DNA from: Doris montereyensis
Taxonomy: Eukaryota > Mollusca > Gastropoda > Nudibranchia > Dorididae
Length of the DNA: 64,000 nucleotides
Assembly (NCBI GenBank): GCA_037039925.1
Contig: JAXRKP010001510.1
Location: 15,001-79,000 of the forward strand
Direction: 5' to 3'
In this document: positions 1 to 13,574 of the stretch, piece after piece
How the letters are laid out: each line of letters begins with the position of its first letter
How positions within the stretch are numbered: the first letter of the stretch is position 1
The notes under the pieces: generated by a model
Seen by the model: only the letters and a program-made list of their open reading frames with translations
Database searches by the model: none
Told to the model about the DNA's origin: nothing
Program-made: the position numbers and the translations under genes

Positions 1-373
1 TATTTTCATTTGCATTTTTATTGAAGAGACATGGAGAACATTCATTACAAAAGGTATAAGTATATTTCAATTCAATTCAATCATCTTTATTAATTCTTTA
101 AAAAAAGGAAATTATAGTTGTGTTATCACAATTTCCGTTTGAAAAATAAAAGAATACATCAATGCATTTAAATCAAATACAAATTTAACTTTACTTAATC
201 GTTAAATGTATAGATTTTAGGAGAAATATATATAAAGATGCAACGGTGAGTGAATAGATAGTGCGGTGAAACGATTCCCATTAATCTGCAATAATTGGTC
301 CATCTTTATTTAAAATCTCATTCATGTTATAAAAGCACAGAATATTGGTCAAAACGTGTGTTATTTTTAGGGG

Positions 374-394
374 GACGAGATGGCCGAGTGGTTA
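374..394 (+). repeat. tRNA-Ser-like 5' fragment (A box)
   Basis: The stretch gacgagatggccgagtggtt is the acceptor strand, D-arm and A box typical of a eukaryotic tRNA-Ser. The sequence after it does not continue as a serine tRNA: there is no anticodon arm, variable arm or T-arm. It is therefore a truncated tRNA pseudogene or the head of a decayed SINE, not a working tRNA. Confidence 0.5.
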
Positions 395-621
395 AAAAAA
401 GAGTGCACTTCAGGCATTTCGGGGTTTTTTTCCTTGGGCAAAAAGATTTACCCTATTCGCTCACTTGGACAACATGCGTAAGCTCGATGATAGTCTTTAT
501 TCCGTTCTCTAAAGAAATTGGAATGTCTTTCGGTGGCCACGCGGATGGCACTTAATTATTTTTTTTATTTGTGATAAAAGTTATATGATTAACGTAACGC
601 AATCGTTCAATATTGTCATAC

Positions 622-844
622 CTGTTGGTGGTTGGGCATAAGGTATTCCCAAATATGAATGGACATAAGTGCCATTGATAAAAATGCTGCTGCCTTGCAG
701 TTCTCCATATTTTGTCATCACTCTGGGCTCAAATATGGAGTTTGTTGTTAATGTTAGATCTGCATTTATTTTAGTCGATATACTACACACGAAAAGAATG
801 ATAAGCAACCACTTTTGGAAACACTTTATCGAAATCAATACCAT
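622..844 (-). CDS. First coding exon of a type-B carboxylesterase / cholinesterase-like gene
   Basis: Reading on the minus strand from ATG at 844, the exon encodes 74 residues. Residues 12-20 are strongly hydrophobic (WLLIILFVC), giving a probable signal peptide ending near residue 29. The rest carries the N-terminal signature of the alpha/beta-hydrolase type-B esterase family: a V-x-T-K-Y-G-x-L-x-G strand, then YLGIPYAQPPTG, which matches the family's LGIPYAxPPxG. The exon stops exactly after this motif at a good donor (cag|gtatga), phase 1, a common break point in this family. An in-frame GTG upstream at 877 is ignored because the ATG precedes the signal peptide. An N-glycosylation site (NGT) lies just before the motif. 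The catalytic Ser/Glu/His would be in exons to the left, outside the window. Esterase, acetylcholinesterase, neuroligin-like or juvenile-hormone-esterase-like products cannot be told apart from this piece. Confidence 0.8.
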
Positions 845-1328
845 TTTGGATTCGGAATATTCAAAAGAACCATCCACTTTTCATATAAACGTCGATATTA
901 TGTTCTAAGATATTCAACATAATAAATACAATGTGACTTAAAGATGATAAAAGGCTTAAGCGATGTTATGTATCTAGCTCTAATGGATTTGCTTAACCTG
1001 CCGCAAGCCTCGACTTCGCTTCATAAATGTAGTTGATAATGGTGCACCTAGATACTAGAGAGGGGTGCCAATGTGGCGATTACGTAAAGGACCAATGGCT
1101 ACTGATGTAGCATAATGATATCTGCGTTGCATTAGTAGTAGACAGGCGGATGAGCTAATTTCACACACGGTGCAACACAAGAATGTGTCCTATTTAAGAC
1201 CTGCGTTCTGTGTCTTGATTGCCGTTCTTCATTCTTATTTTGCACCATGTTCGTCTCTTCATCATCTGATGGCATATCTTGACCAGACCATCAGTTACGT
1301 TGAAAATTCATTTTGACAGTCTCTGTCT

Positions 1329-2262
<934 letters not shown>

Positions 2263-2544
2263 GCTCACATTTCTTTCTTTCTGCTGTATCTCTCTCCGCC
2301 TATCTGTATATCTGTGTCTTTGTGGTTACGGTGAATGTAGAGGTTGGCGGTAAACATGCAAAGCGATTTTGCAGTATCACATGCTCGTAAAGAAAAGGAG
2401 TGAAGTAAAAGCTACGTGTATTTTTTTACATCTTGTCCCCAGGTTTGCAGTGCTATTTAAACTTGTTGCCGAAAGAATTTTTTTTTAAAATACCATATTA
2501 AAGGAATGGAGCTAGGCTCCCGTAGATGATGTCGACTGTAGTGT

Positions 2545-2875
2545 GATGACTTGATTTGTTTTACCCATATCCACAGGTAAGGTGATCTCGGGGGTTTTGG
2601 TAGGATTTGTAATTTTGCCCTGACTGCCCTGTAAACAGCCAAGGGATCGAGTTACCGTGCACAGAGTGTTGTGATCTGCACATGTGATCTCCTTTTTATC
2701 GTCCGTCTCCGATGGGACTCGGTGTCGATCCACCTACATAGACCAGGGGAGGGGGGGATAGATATTTCTCGAAAATACTCGAAATTTTGTTTCAACCGTA
2801 GGCGGAGCTCGCATCCATTACCTTCTGGTTGAGAGGCCAACACCTTGCCTCTTGACTACCGAATTCCCTATGGTG
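2545..2875 (-). mobile_element. tRNA-headed SINE copy 1
   Basis: On the minus strand the segment reads from a tRNA-like head (tctcaaccagaaggt) through landmarks shared with the copies at 7.05, 24.8 and 34 kb: a GGTCTAxGTAGGTGGAT block, GGAGACGGACGATAAAAAGGAG-like sequence, GTTTACAGGGCAGxCxGGGC, and a GAGATCACCTTA tail. The shared order in several places and both orientations marks a dispersed SINE family. Confidence 0.7.
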
Positions 2876-3047
2876 ACTACTTAAAACGAAATTGGATACC
2901 AGCACCGCGTCGCTAAAATTACTTCTACTACTCTACGTGTATTATGTAGCATTGTCACGTTGGGGCTGGGAGTGTTCTCTTTTAATTTTTAGTGCCTAAA
3001 TCGGGTTTTTAAGAATTTCAAAGAAATAACAACAACACTGCGTCCCT

Positions 3048-3053
3048 TATAAA
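3048..3053 (+). promoter_or_regulatory. Possible TATA box
   Basis: TTATAAA-like sequence in a locally GC-richer context about 160 bp before the ATG at 3210. It is weak evidence, useful only together with the candidate first exon that follows. Confidence 0.25.
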
Positions 3054-3209
3054 CCCAGCCGGCCCTCTGACCAACCAACGAAACACTTCGTGCATGTACG
3101 CCAAACAAGAAACGTAAATCTAGTTCTAGTTCTAGGCTCTAGCCACGCGGCGAGTGCACATTGGACGGACAACACCGCCTTTCAAAACACTTCAACTTCA
3201 ACGGCAACC

Positions 3210-3296
3210 ATGTCTATACTTATAAGTTATATAGCGTGCTCACTTGTGCTGTTTCTGACTGTCTATTTTTTTATTATTGATTTTCACAAACGGTAG
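3210..3296 (+). CDS. Candidate first exon: short membrane-anchored peptide
   Basis: An ATG in good context (caaccATGt) opens a 28-residue peptide that is almost entirely one membrane segment (ISYIACSLVLFLTVYFFIID) followed by a basic HKR end, then a stop. A possible donor (cg|gtagtg) sits at the end of the frame. The shape fits the first exon of a signal-anchored type II enzyme such as a P450 or glycosyltransferase, but no downstream exon was found. A chance ORF is quite possible. Confidence 0.25.
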   Translation: MSILISYIACSLVLFLTVYFFIIDFHKR

Positions 3297-3752
3297 TGTG
3301 AAAACATGATGATCAATTACATTCGATGTTAACAAATATGGTTTGTACTTGTATAATGTAATATAATTATTTAAATTATGCATTCACTGAATTCACTGCC
3401 TGGTTCATTGATCGATGAGATGTTTGCCTCGGTCCTCGTTCAGAGACTTTAAAATCGTAAAATATCCCAGCAACATCGCGGTTATGGCCATCCATTAAGA
3501 AAAGCTAGTACGTGCAGATTTACATGTAATCACTGAAGTAAATAGGGGCATTGTGTAAAGCAAGAGAGGCGGTTTGACCTTGCTTGAATCGGGGTTACCA
3601 TCCTTTCGTTCTGCCCAGTTTATTTATTTCATTCCAGGCAGTATAGACCTACGGCGGTACCGAGCTTCTCTGTGCATCATGTATAGTATAACTTATAGGT
3701 AGCAAGGTACGTATCATTCCGAAGCATGCTGATACATGCTGCCGGATAGATT

Positions 3753-3910
<158 letters not shown>

Positions 3911-4239
3911 GAGTTCATCTATCCTTGTCTAAACTTCATATAAAAGTTGTTGGAATTTTTCTCCAATAATTCTACCTTCCTATAGATTATGGTGAAGGAG
4001 TCCTGGCCGTGAGATGACGGCAAATGTCATTGTAACTTATAATATAATGTAAGATTGTAGTTCGCCCTCCTCCCAGCAACAACACGTTCATCTCTCCGTC
4101 TCATCTATCCCTCCCTGGTCCGTCCTTTTTGACCGCATTGATCCCCACCTCGTCGATGAAGATGAACGTTGCAGTGGCCACATTGCCCGTGAGCCAATTG
4201 GCGTAGTTACGTCGAGGGTCGTTGTTTCTGTTGTTGTAG

Positions 4240-4860
4240 TGTAGCATCACTGTTGCGTTCAGCTGGGGAATCTTCTACTACTTCCAGTTTCTTTGTCACT
4301 ATTAATGTCGAATCAAGGAGGTGGGCCAGCGTGGACGTACATGTATTAATTTGCTGTTGGTTTGGCAGTGTTTCTCTTATGTGGGCGTTTATTTGGTTGA
4401 GAATGAACTCTGGGTGTAAGCTTCTACCAACTCGATGACAGTCGGCTTTGATTATGTTGTCTGCCAGGTCGTTGATGTAGATGAGGAAGAGAGTAGGACC
4501 GAGAACTGAACCTTAGGGGACGCCTGATTTTACATCCCCCGTTTTCTGATTCATTCCCATTTATGACGACCTCTTAAGTACGTCTAATTAGGAAGTTATT
4601 GATCCATTTCAACCTTCCACAAATTTTGGTCTTTTGGAGCAGACGGCGATGTTACAATTTGTCGAATGCTTTGGAGAAATCCAAGAGGATCGCATCGATT
4701 TGTCCTCCGCTGTTCATTTCGTTTGCTAGGTCCCATGTGATTGAGATCAGTTGGGTTTCACACGAGAGGCCCTTACGGAAATATATTAATATATCCTTTT
4801 GGATGTTCTCTTTTATGTGTTCAGCGACTGTCGATCTAACGATATGTTCAAGCAATTTGT
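4240..4860 (-). pseudogene. CR1/jockey-like LINE reverse transcriptase relic
   Basis: Minus-strand translation in broken frames gives the finger/palm region of a non-LTR reverse transcriptase. It has LEHIV-x-S, FRKGLSCETQL, then a block ending in D-A-I-L-L-D-F-S-K-A-F-D (RT motif A, aspartates intact). After a frame break come GSVLGP-x-LFLIYINDLAD (motif B region, preceded by a stop where Q is usual) and the following I-x-K-A-D-C. Frames are interrupted by stops and the 5' end is missing, so it is a dead fragment. Sequence with the same polarity may continue to about 5060. Confidence 0.8.
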
Positions 4861-5069
4861 AGTATAATATGTATGTCAGTTATATTGATCTGTAATTTGC
4901 TCTGATTTTTTGTCGCCATTCTTGAAGACTGGTTGCACAAAGGCATGCTTTCATATTTGTGGTATTTCGCCTGTAGACAGAGATCGTTGAAAAAGTTTGG
5001 TTAGTGCTAGGGATATTTGTATTGGCCAAATTTGTAGGAGTTTTCACCCCTTCCCGTTGAATGGTTAGC

Positions 5070-7040
5070 CTACTTGGCCGTCATTTTCTATACCGCGCTT
5101 CACGATACAATACGCTGTCGTCCTCTTTACACCAAGACGTCTAGCAAGCTTAGGGGACAAATTGATAAAAGACAATACATGTACATGAGAAAATGACAAA
5201 AAAAAACTATGTGAAAGGATTGTGTTACTGGCATCAAAGTGCGCACACTGACACTAGTGACACAGGGGAATATTGAATAATTATTATTGTAAGCCAGTAC
5301 GTAACACGGACTGAATTTGAAACACGCAGAAGAATTTTTAAATTCTAGTTGGTACTCTCGCTTGGCGCTGTACTTTTTCCTTTCTTTTAAAGATGTAGAT
5401 TAATATTTTTAAGACAGTTAATAAACCTGCTAGACCGTTAGATCTGGACCTTCCATTGAAATTGAAAACAGGCTTGTAGCAGCGATATCAATTTACAGGG
5501 TGTCGCAAAAAAATAAAGAAGGTAACTCACGTTGGATCTCAATGTCATAACGCCCGAACTCGATAAGCCAGAATGTTTAAAATTAGCCCAGATTTACTGA
5601 GATAGATCTAGTTGTGAACAAGGGATACAATTTTTTTTGGTGGAAATTTCCTCACATTTGACTTAATTTATGAAGAATACAACAACACCACCAAAACATA
5701 CGAAAAATTGCCTCAAACTGGCAAATTCCGGGGGGGGGGGGGTCTGAAAATGCCACTTTTGCCGAAAATGGGACAAATCTAGTCTATCAATACTATCATC
5801 ATACTAGATCTAGTGCAGTAGTGGATGGACTAGAGCAGTTCATTTCCGTCATAATAATAAAAGAAGCTCAGTATCGATTCTTTGAATTTATAGGATTTTT
5901 TAAGAAACGATACAGGCCTATCTTTCAACACAGCTATTATACAACAAAAGCCAGAAATATTATCTAAAGTATGGCGAGTTGATACTTATTTTGATCGTCA
6001 CAATAAACGCTACCCAACACAAACTTATTTGAGGATCTATTATGAATATTACTATAGATCGGCCGGAAAATACGGAACATATTCCACACACCTATTATCA
6101 AAATAGTAAAAATGTGCTGGTGCACTTGAAACAGTGTCAATAAGAAGAAGTTGAGAGCCTCTCAAGATTTTATGATGTTTCAAAGTATTATCCTTCTCTT
6201 TTCTTAGGTTTATGGGAGAAAAAATGTATTCAAATAACAGAAAATAAGAGAAACATACGATTTTCTCAAAATGTCCTTTTTTCGTTCATTTTTTCCTATA
6301 TACCGGTACTTTTTTATTTCTCAACGTATCTTTATGAAATTTGGTACGGATGATGAGTGGGGAAAACAAACAAAGAAATTATCAGAGACTTTTTTTTGGT
6401 ATATTTTATAGTTTTGGAAAAATTGAATTTTTTTTACAATATTTTTGTATTATATTTTTGGTTGTTTTCATGTATGCTTTTTTCAAAAATTCATAAAATC
6501 ACAACTTACTAATGAAACAAAAGTCCGATCTGATCAAATTTAGATATTGTATCAAATAAGATGTGTACCAAGTCTGAAAGAAATTTGTTGAAAAATGAAA
6601 AAGCCCATCGATATTGAACTTGGTGAAATTTGTGGGCAAAATCCCAGGTGGCCGCCGTTTCCATGGCAACCGGAAGTATCAGAAAAAAACGACGACATAT
6701 TTCAACTCAGTACACCATGCCCATTATACCTATACATAAGTTAAATTGATAGGAAACATACGGGGAAATTTTCACTCCAGGATCCCCCCCTCCTTAAAAT
6801 TATCCTCTGGATAACCTGTAATAACAAAGTGATTTTTTTTTTAACAAACACGAAATGATAGCAAAAAGAGCCGGAGATGAAGGTCATTTTCAACAAGAAT
6901 ATTAATTTAAAACATGACTCTTTGTAAATAGGAAATTGATACACCTAAAATGTCCTGTCCTATTCCTATGCTCGAAGTGCTCTCTCTTGTTTGCAAACAC
7001 CTGTGTATACATCTTTCACAACAATAATTATTGATGACAT
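5070..7040. other. Intergenic, no recognised feature
   Basis: AT-rich sequence without convincing coding potential on either strand. It holds a G-run near 5730-5741 and many short A/T runs. A phrase near 5497, cagggtgtcgcaaaaaaa, recalls the ends of mariner-type elements, but I found no matching inverted end. Confidence 0.6.
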
Positions 7041-7047
7041 TTCTGCA

Positions 7048-7330
7048 GGGGGGGTAATCCAGACGCATCTCAACCAAAGGTCGTGGGTTCAAGCGCCGAC
7101 GGTTGCAACATTTACTAGAGTTTTTCAAGTAACCCCCCCGGTCCAGGTAGATGGATCAAGTTACTCCCATCGGAGACGGATGATAAAAAGGAGGCCCCAT
7201 GTACAGATCATAACAATCTGTGTACATCCCTTACATGTTTACTGGGCAGGCCGGGCAAAATCAGAAATCCTACCACAACCCTTGAGATCACCTGAGTTTG
7301 TATAATGATGAAATTAAATTAAATCAAGTC
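7048..7330 (+). mobile_element. tRNA-headed SINE copy 2
   Basis: Plus-strand copy of the same family: ctcaaccaaaggtcgtgggttcaa is a B-box-like tRNA head. It is followed by GGTCCAGGTAGATGGAT, the GGAGACGGATGATAAAAAGGAG block, GGGCAGGCCGGGCAAAAT, GAGATCACCTGAGTT and an AAATTAAATTAAATC tail. Confidence 0.75.
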
Positions 7331-7599
7331 AAAAGTCGTATTTGAATTTAAAATGTTTTCATCATATAAGTATAGATCTAGGTACCGAATTTGAACGCTG
7401 TCGAATTTCTTGCCCTATGTTGAATTTGAATGATTTATGTCGAATTATGCACGATTGTTTACATTTGCCCGGGAAAAACTGTAATAAAATTGTCCCGAAA
7501 AAAGTTGCCCATTTGAAGTGAAATTGACAATACATGTAGGACCTAACATGTAGTACACTAACACTAACACATATTTATCATCAGTCATAAAAGTGTGTA

Positions 7600-8215
7600 T
7601 AGTTACTAATGATGGCGGAGCAAATACGGATATCTAAAATACTCAACAAAGCCAGAAACGCATTCAAAATGCTCAACAATATGTGGAAATCACAAAATAT
7701 ATAGCCGTAAGCCCAAACTAAAAGTATGTGACAGCTGTGTTCTTGCCACCCAAGTGTATGGCTCAGAATGCTGGAGAATGACGACACTACTAATGACAGA
7801 TAATGCTAATAATGTATGAACAAGCTATGTCTTCCATGATCAAAGTCTGCGAAAAATAAATATAATTCTTTGGCCCGTTAAAATAACAAACGAAAAACTC
7901 CTTAAACAATGCAACGGAGAAAAATTGAAAATACGCTTATGAGAAATATAACGAGGTAGATAGGGCACATTATGCAGAAGAGAACAAGAGAGCATTACAA
8001 TAACAGTCTTGCATTGGACACCTGAAGTCCTGAAGGCAGAGGAAAGCGAGGTGAACCAGAGATCACATGGCACAAAACCGTAGAAGTAGAAGTGAAGACA
8101 TGGAAAGAGAAATGGAACACCATCCAAAAAAGAAGGTCCAAAACAGATAAGGGTAAGAGTGGAAAAACTTCGTTGCTGCTCAACACCCACATGCCACCCA
8201 GCGTAGGCCTAAATA
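7600..8215 (+). pseudogene. RTE-like LINE, C-terminal fragment
   Basis: Broken frames give IRISKILNKARNAFKMLNNMWK, then (after stops) a C-D-S-C-V-L-A-T-Q-V-Y-G-S-E-C-W segment. This corresponds to the KARxAFxxL...LYGSExW region downstream of the RT domain in RTE-type LINEs. Further on come remnants of the W-T-P-E...G-x-P...W...M-K-x-W tail. Stops and frameshifts throughout show it is inactive. It is 5'-truncated. Confidence 0.7.
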
Positions 8216-8363
8216 AATGGGCAGTGGATCTAAGTAGTTAGTAAGTAGATCTACTATGTACATGTAAATTAAGAAATAGAATTGTGTAGCCTACAATTAA
8301 AATGGAAATTACCGGTATTCATGACTTTTTAAAGATTGGAGAAAGAAAAAAAGGTCTGCTCTA

Positions 8364-8391
8364 CCAAGGCCGTCTATATAGACGGCCTTGG
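8364..8391. repeat. Perfect 28-bp palindrome
   Basis: A 14-bp arm (ccaaggccgtctat) is followed immediately by its exact reverse complement, with no loop. It could form a hairpin or cruciform. No function is evident. Confidence 0.9.
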
Positions 8392-8517
8392 CTCTACCCA
8401 TGTCTGCACAAGAGAGCTCTTTTCGACCGTGATATCAAAAAATTTCCGTGGTCAATTCTCATGGAGAAAGGCACTGGACTGGAAATGGAAATAATAATAT
8501 TGGCCGGTCCAGCCATA

Positions 8518-8529
8518 TGACGTCACGTG
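8518..8529. promoter_or_regulatory. CRE overlapped by an E-box
   Basis: tgacgtca is a full CREB/ATF palindrome and is overlapped by cacgtg, a bHLH E-box. No transcription unit is visible nearby, so the sites may be fortuitous. Confidence 0.25.
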
Positions 8530-9138
8530 GTGTCGCTTGTGCGATGGTGGGTGACGGGGGAACAAAATTCCCGGACGACCTTTCGGCTCGTTAGGAATTC
8601 AAAATTCATTCCTATGAAATCGGTAAAATTTATCGGTACAGAGCAAGATCGGCAGCAAGCGGTGCTCATGTAAATCGATCGATATTATGTAACTCATTTC
8701 CTATAACTCTATGTACCTATTATTATTATGGATTAACAGGATTCGGCCGTCACTCTCTGTGCGGCCGACACAACCTCGGCCTATCAGCATTCACCCTCCT
8801 TTCGGCGCCTTCAAAACGAGGACGCCAGTTTGGCGAATATTGTGCCATATTGCCAGAGAGTGTTATTTTTGTAGTGTTTGGCACCTTGACCTAAATTAAA
8901 ACCCTCTGGCACATAGGACTACATGTATTCCTTCAAAAATACTATTACTAGAGATCAGGTGTGTGGTTTGATTAGATCTTTTTTCTTTGTTAAATCTAGG
9001 TCATTGCCACTACTACAAGCTTGGATCCTGATTTTAATATTGTGTAAATCGATTTGACTTGATTCCACGAGCGGCCATAACCGGATATTAGATATTATTT
9101 TGAAGGATCAGGGTACGCAGGCAGTTGGGGCCAGCGCC

Positions 9139-9195
<57 letters not shown>
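9139..9195. repeat. (ATC)n microsatellite
   Basis: About 19 perfect trinucleotide copies. Confidence 0.95.
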
Positions 9196-9196
<1 letters not shown>

Positions 9197-9299
9197 TAAA
9201 ATCTACTATTTTATTTTGATCTATGTATAATGATAATATGATATACATGTAATCCATAATATCATTATTACTACATGCATTTTTGTTATTATAATTAGC

Positions 9300-9665
9300 A
9301 CCGATATTATTATTATTATTATTATTAGTGTTAATATTTTATTATGACTATTATTATTGTTATTATTAATATTATTATTATAATATCATTATCATCACCA
9401 TCATCATTATTATTACTATTATTGATGTTATTATCATTATTATTATTACCGGTATTATTATCACCATCAATATTTGCAATAGTAGTAGTAGTTGTAGTAG
9501 CAGCACCTGTAATAGTAGTAGTAGCAGTAGTAGTAGTAGTAGTATTAGTAGTAGTAGTAGTAGTAGTAGTATGGGTAGTAGATCTAGTACGATTTTGTTC
9601 TGTCTATAGTATTCCTTGTATTTGTCTTGTATTTGTAGTATATTATCTTATGGCATTACCTTCAC

Positions 9666-9731
<66 letters not shown>

Positions 9732-9790
9732 CAACAACAATGATAATAATTGAACCTAGAAGTAGTAGTAGAAGAAGTAGGCATTATCGT
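9300..9790. repeat. (TTA)n / (TAG)n trinucleotide repeat region
   Basis: Imperfect ATT repeats (9300-9480) pass into GTA/TAG repeats (9480-9570 and 9665-9735). The valine-rich open frame across it is a repeat artefact. Confidence 0.9.
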
Positions 9791-9799
9791 TATTGATGT

Positions 9800-12180
9800 T
9801 CTAGAAGCTACTTAACTGGTGTGTCCTTCTTTCCGGTTAGATTTCTCCCATGCAGTCCCCCTCTCCCACCCCACCTGCTTTCCTATTCCCCTTCTACTTA
9901 TTCTTATTATTGCCGTCTTTCCTTTCTTGATTATTTTCCTCTCTACCTGCCCCCCCACCTCTTTCTTCCTCCTTTCTGGTTTTCTTCTGACACCTAACTG
10001 TGTGATGCCTGAATAAGTGTGTAGATCTGGATATTCCTCGTTTATTGTCTGACTAAGGGATATTACTTTTGTGCCGTATTAATAATAACTTCATCCTTAT
10101 TAATTTTTTAATATAATTAATGAAAATTTATAAATCTTACTTTTATATAATGATTTATTTAATATTTAGAGACAGGTTTCGCGACCTTTACCCTGGATGG
10201 CATGGCGCGATGTATGCATGAGGTATATGACCCATAAGTGTCATTGTCATGAATTAATGCCTGCTACTCATACCTTATCGCTTCCTTTCCTGTTTTGAAG
10301 TGTACAACGATTGTAGTACACATCAAGCATTGGTAATATTAATAGTGGACATTTCACCGTCAACCCTCTTAAATCAGGCTTCTTAAATTCTTCCAACTGA
10401 AATGCACTGTCTATCATTTAGCTTGTAATTAACGGTGTTCTCTATGAAATACAATTATTATGACGATGTCTATACCTTAAGATTCTATTAATGATTTATT
10501 ATATACCGGTATATCGTTCTGCTCTTGCGTATAATAAAATGACAATGAATATCTGTGTATGCGAGTGTGTGTGTGTGTGTGTGTAAAGCAAAACATTGTG
10601 GGTAAATGGAACATCGTTTATGGATTCAAAATACTTTATTTTTTATCATTGGTGATAATATTGAGACCCTCTTTTAAACCCTTAACATAGCACAGGGGGG
10701 GGGATCAAATGTGACAAGGAGACACTGATGTGATAGACATTCGCGGTGAGCGCTCTCTTAGAATAAAGACAGAATATCGATGGGGGAAACATTGCTGGAC
10801 ATTTTGTAAAATAGAAGTTCAATACAATAAAATGAGAGTTATTAGAGGAAACACTACCGCATAATATTAGTGAATTAGAATGATCTGGATAGAAAGCAAG
10901 GACAACCACAATGGACAGTCAAAACATGCATTCGTAAGAGGCATGAAAAATTAACAATTTAGGCCTACTTCAGTTGCAATTTATTATAATTTATCATGTT
11001 AGTACATCTGTTGTATGTAAGCTAATTTGAAGAAAGCTTCAGCCTGTTCATCGTTTGTTGTATCGTTGGATTTATGTTTAACCCTTCCCACCTTATCAAA
11101 ACAACAACCCAAAGCAAACTCCAATTTCGTTGTAGATGGAATTGTCAAATCAGCTTATTTCAAATTATTTTAACGTTTACATTACTCACACGAGAATGCA
11201 TTAATAATATCCTATATAAGCGAATGAGAAGAATTCACATCCCTGATTTGTTTTTCATCGTTGCAAATTATCTTTGTATAAAGTCGGGTTGATTCAGATG
11301 CCTTCACTGCCATTCGTTCTATGGAGGGGAAAACCAGCAATTTGTTATAATGTGATTTTAAGTAGCCTTTTTAAACAATCTTCCTAAAAATAATACATGT
11401 ATACGTATTTGTAGGTAGACCACGCTCTTGTTGAACTATATCCAGCAAATTCGGCGGTTTTAAAGCTTATTTGGCATAACTTCTAAAAAAGATCTGGCCA
11501 CCCGGCGTCTGAGCGTGCGCATTTATTGGGGCTCAAAGGCAGGAGCACGGGTTTCAAACAAACCTCAAGGCGACATCGATTTATATTATAGTTACTCCCA
11601 AGTTCAGCCCTGGAGAAATATAGTTGTTTACTTGGAACGCTTGGTGAGTAACATTTTTCATGTATACTTTTTAGCAAGAGTGAATAATCGACCCTCATCT
11701 GATACATTTGAACCTTTTGTCTTGGTCTACTCTCTTCATTGGCCGCCATTTTGGGGCCTCATATTTGATCAGTATCTTTAGATCTAGCCGCTCTTAGCTT
11801 CGAAGAATACCGTCATGTGATTCCTCTCTGTTGCGAGTAGGATTATATGATTTTCGTTTTCACGGCATGTAGATGAGGTTCTGAAATTAAACCTTTTAAT
11901 GATAATGTAGTACGTTTTTATTGTATTATAGACGAATGGCCCTGCTGTACGGCCCCTGAGGTACGGCGCGGGGGCTTCTGCCACATTGTATTTGAAGTGA
12001 ACATGGCAGACTAAATGAGACTTCTCTAAAATTATTATAAGCTCAAATTCAGAGAAGTTAGCTCTAGATTTAGAAGATCCATTTGCATCATTCATGCAAT
12101 GTGCCAATCCCTCCAAATTTCTACAATTTTTGCCTTTTCTTTCTTCATGCACACTGGATTTTAGCTTGATCTAGATCTAG
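9800..12180. other. Intergenic, no recognised feature
   Basis: No coherent coding frame, RNA gene or transposon end recognised. Contains a short (GT)n at 10568-10585. Possible unclassified old repeats. Confidence 0.5.
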
Positions 12181-12204
12181 AGCTAGCAGGTTGATACTGA
12201 GAAG

Positions 12205-12350
12205 GGAGTGATTATTGGGACCCGAATGCCCAATAGACAAAAATGGTTATTCGGACTCAGCCTGCTGACTTCCGCTCCTGCAATCTCTACCCCGGGTCCC
12301 AATAGCCAAAAATGGTTATTCGGACCAGGGTGCTGACCTCCACCCCCGCG
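12205..12350 (+). repeat. Left arm of long inverted repeat
   Basis: This arm is the near-identical reverse complement of 14555-14725. Both arms carry two spaced copies of a ccaatagxcaaaaatggtta word followed by ttcgga, and a cctgctgacttccgctc block between them. Together they bracket about 2.2 kb holding a BED-type zinc-finger ORF, so I read them as the ends of one transposon or foldback element. Confidence 0.75.
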
Positions 12351-12978
12351 ATCTTGTGTCGTGCGAGACGAGAACGTGCGCGGTTTCATTTGGGCGAGCC
12401 ACCTACGCACCTACATCCGTTCTAGACGAGACGAATTGATCCAGATCGATTGGGACCCGGGGTAGAGATTGCCGCATGGGCTACATGATTTGCAATGCTC
12501 TATCTACATTCAGGGATGTAAATCTTTCAGATTTTCTCTGATTTTAGATTATTTGATTGTGTTGAAATTTGGCGGTAAATTGCTTGATCTAGTCTCTATT
12601 TCTAGTCTAGAAATAGATCTAGATTCTAGATCTAATTCTATTAAATTTTTGTTATTTCGGATAATTATTTTTTAATTCACTGATAGATCTATTATATTTT
12701 TTTGACTAAGAATTCGAAACCTAAAAACTATGAACAAAAGGAAGTTATTTTCACAATTACATTAATACTATTGTCACGATATCCGTTCGCTATTTGTGAG
12801 ACAAATTTTCAGAGAACAATTTTGACGGCCGAGTTTCCTTCACTATCATTAGTCCGAGATTTTCCGAGGATTCAGAGAAAAATTCTCTGACCTACGTAAA
12901 TAGCTGAAGCGGCGAAATAGATGGTAAGTATAAGGGAAGTAACTCTCATTGGTAAGTATTAAGATTAGTAAACACAAC

Positions 12979-13499
12979 ATGGCGTCGTGTTCACGAAGGT
13001 CTCCTAACTTTGTGGAGCGAGGTACAACAGTTGATGCGATAAATCTAGAGTGTAGGAACAAATTTCGATGGGATTGGTTATTGTTGAAAGATGACAACGG
13101 CGATTTTTTTTCTCAGATTATTTCCGAAAGGTAGACAAAGATGGATTTGCTTGGTGCTGTTACTGTAAGTGCGAGATAAAGTACGGCAGTGGTGGGGTGC
13201 GTTGTTTAAAGGACCATGCTAACCGATCTAAAGCTCACAATCGAAACCGTCATATTTTTCGATCTAATCTTAGTCTTCCAGCTGCAGTGCAGGCAGCATG
13301 CAGTAAGATTTCTGGTACTGCAGATACCAGTAGTCCATCACTGCCTAGATCTAGTTCTAGTTCTAGTTCAGCTCTACCATCCTCTTTACCTTATGGTGCT
13401 GCTCCAAACATTGAGCAAGAGCACAATAGATCTAGGATACCACTCATTTATTTATTTTTTGTCCACTATGTCAGTTCTAGTTCTGTTTCTTCATTTTAA
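12979..13499 (+). pseudogene. BED-type zinc finger / hAT-like transposon protein N-terminus, frameshifted
   Basis: A first frame (ATG 12979) encodes about 51 residues including F-R-W-D-W-L-L-L-K-D-D-N-G. After a frameshift near 13130 a second frame continues with D-K-D-G-F-A-W-C-C-Y-C-K-C, GSGGVRCLKDH and H-x6-H, then a serine-rich segment. The spacing C-x2-C...H-x6-H after a tryptophan-rich lead is the BED-like finger seen at the N-terminus of hAT-type transposon proteins in invertebrates. The catalytic domain is absent. The ORF lies between inverted-repeat arms, supporting a decayed mobile element. A related scrap is at about 32905-32990. Confidence 0.65.
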
Positions 13500-13574
13500 A
13501 GTCTCTTTATCCCTGTTAATTTAACTAAATTAAGCCCAGGAGAGGCCATTTTTAAGCTGTACAAGTGTGAAATT

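Noticed and set aside
374..460. Functional tRNA-Ser gene
   Set aside because: Only the first about 21 bases match. No anticodon stem, T-arm or acceptor closure.
9344..9796. Valine-rich ORF
   Set aside because: Translation of (GTA)n and ATT repeats.
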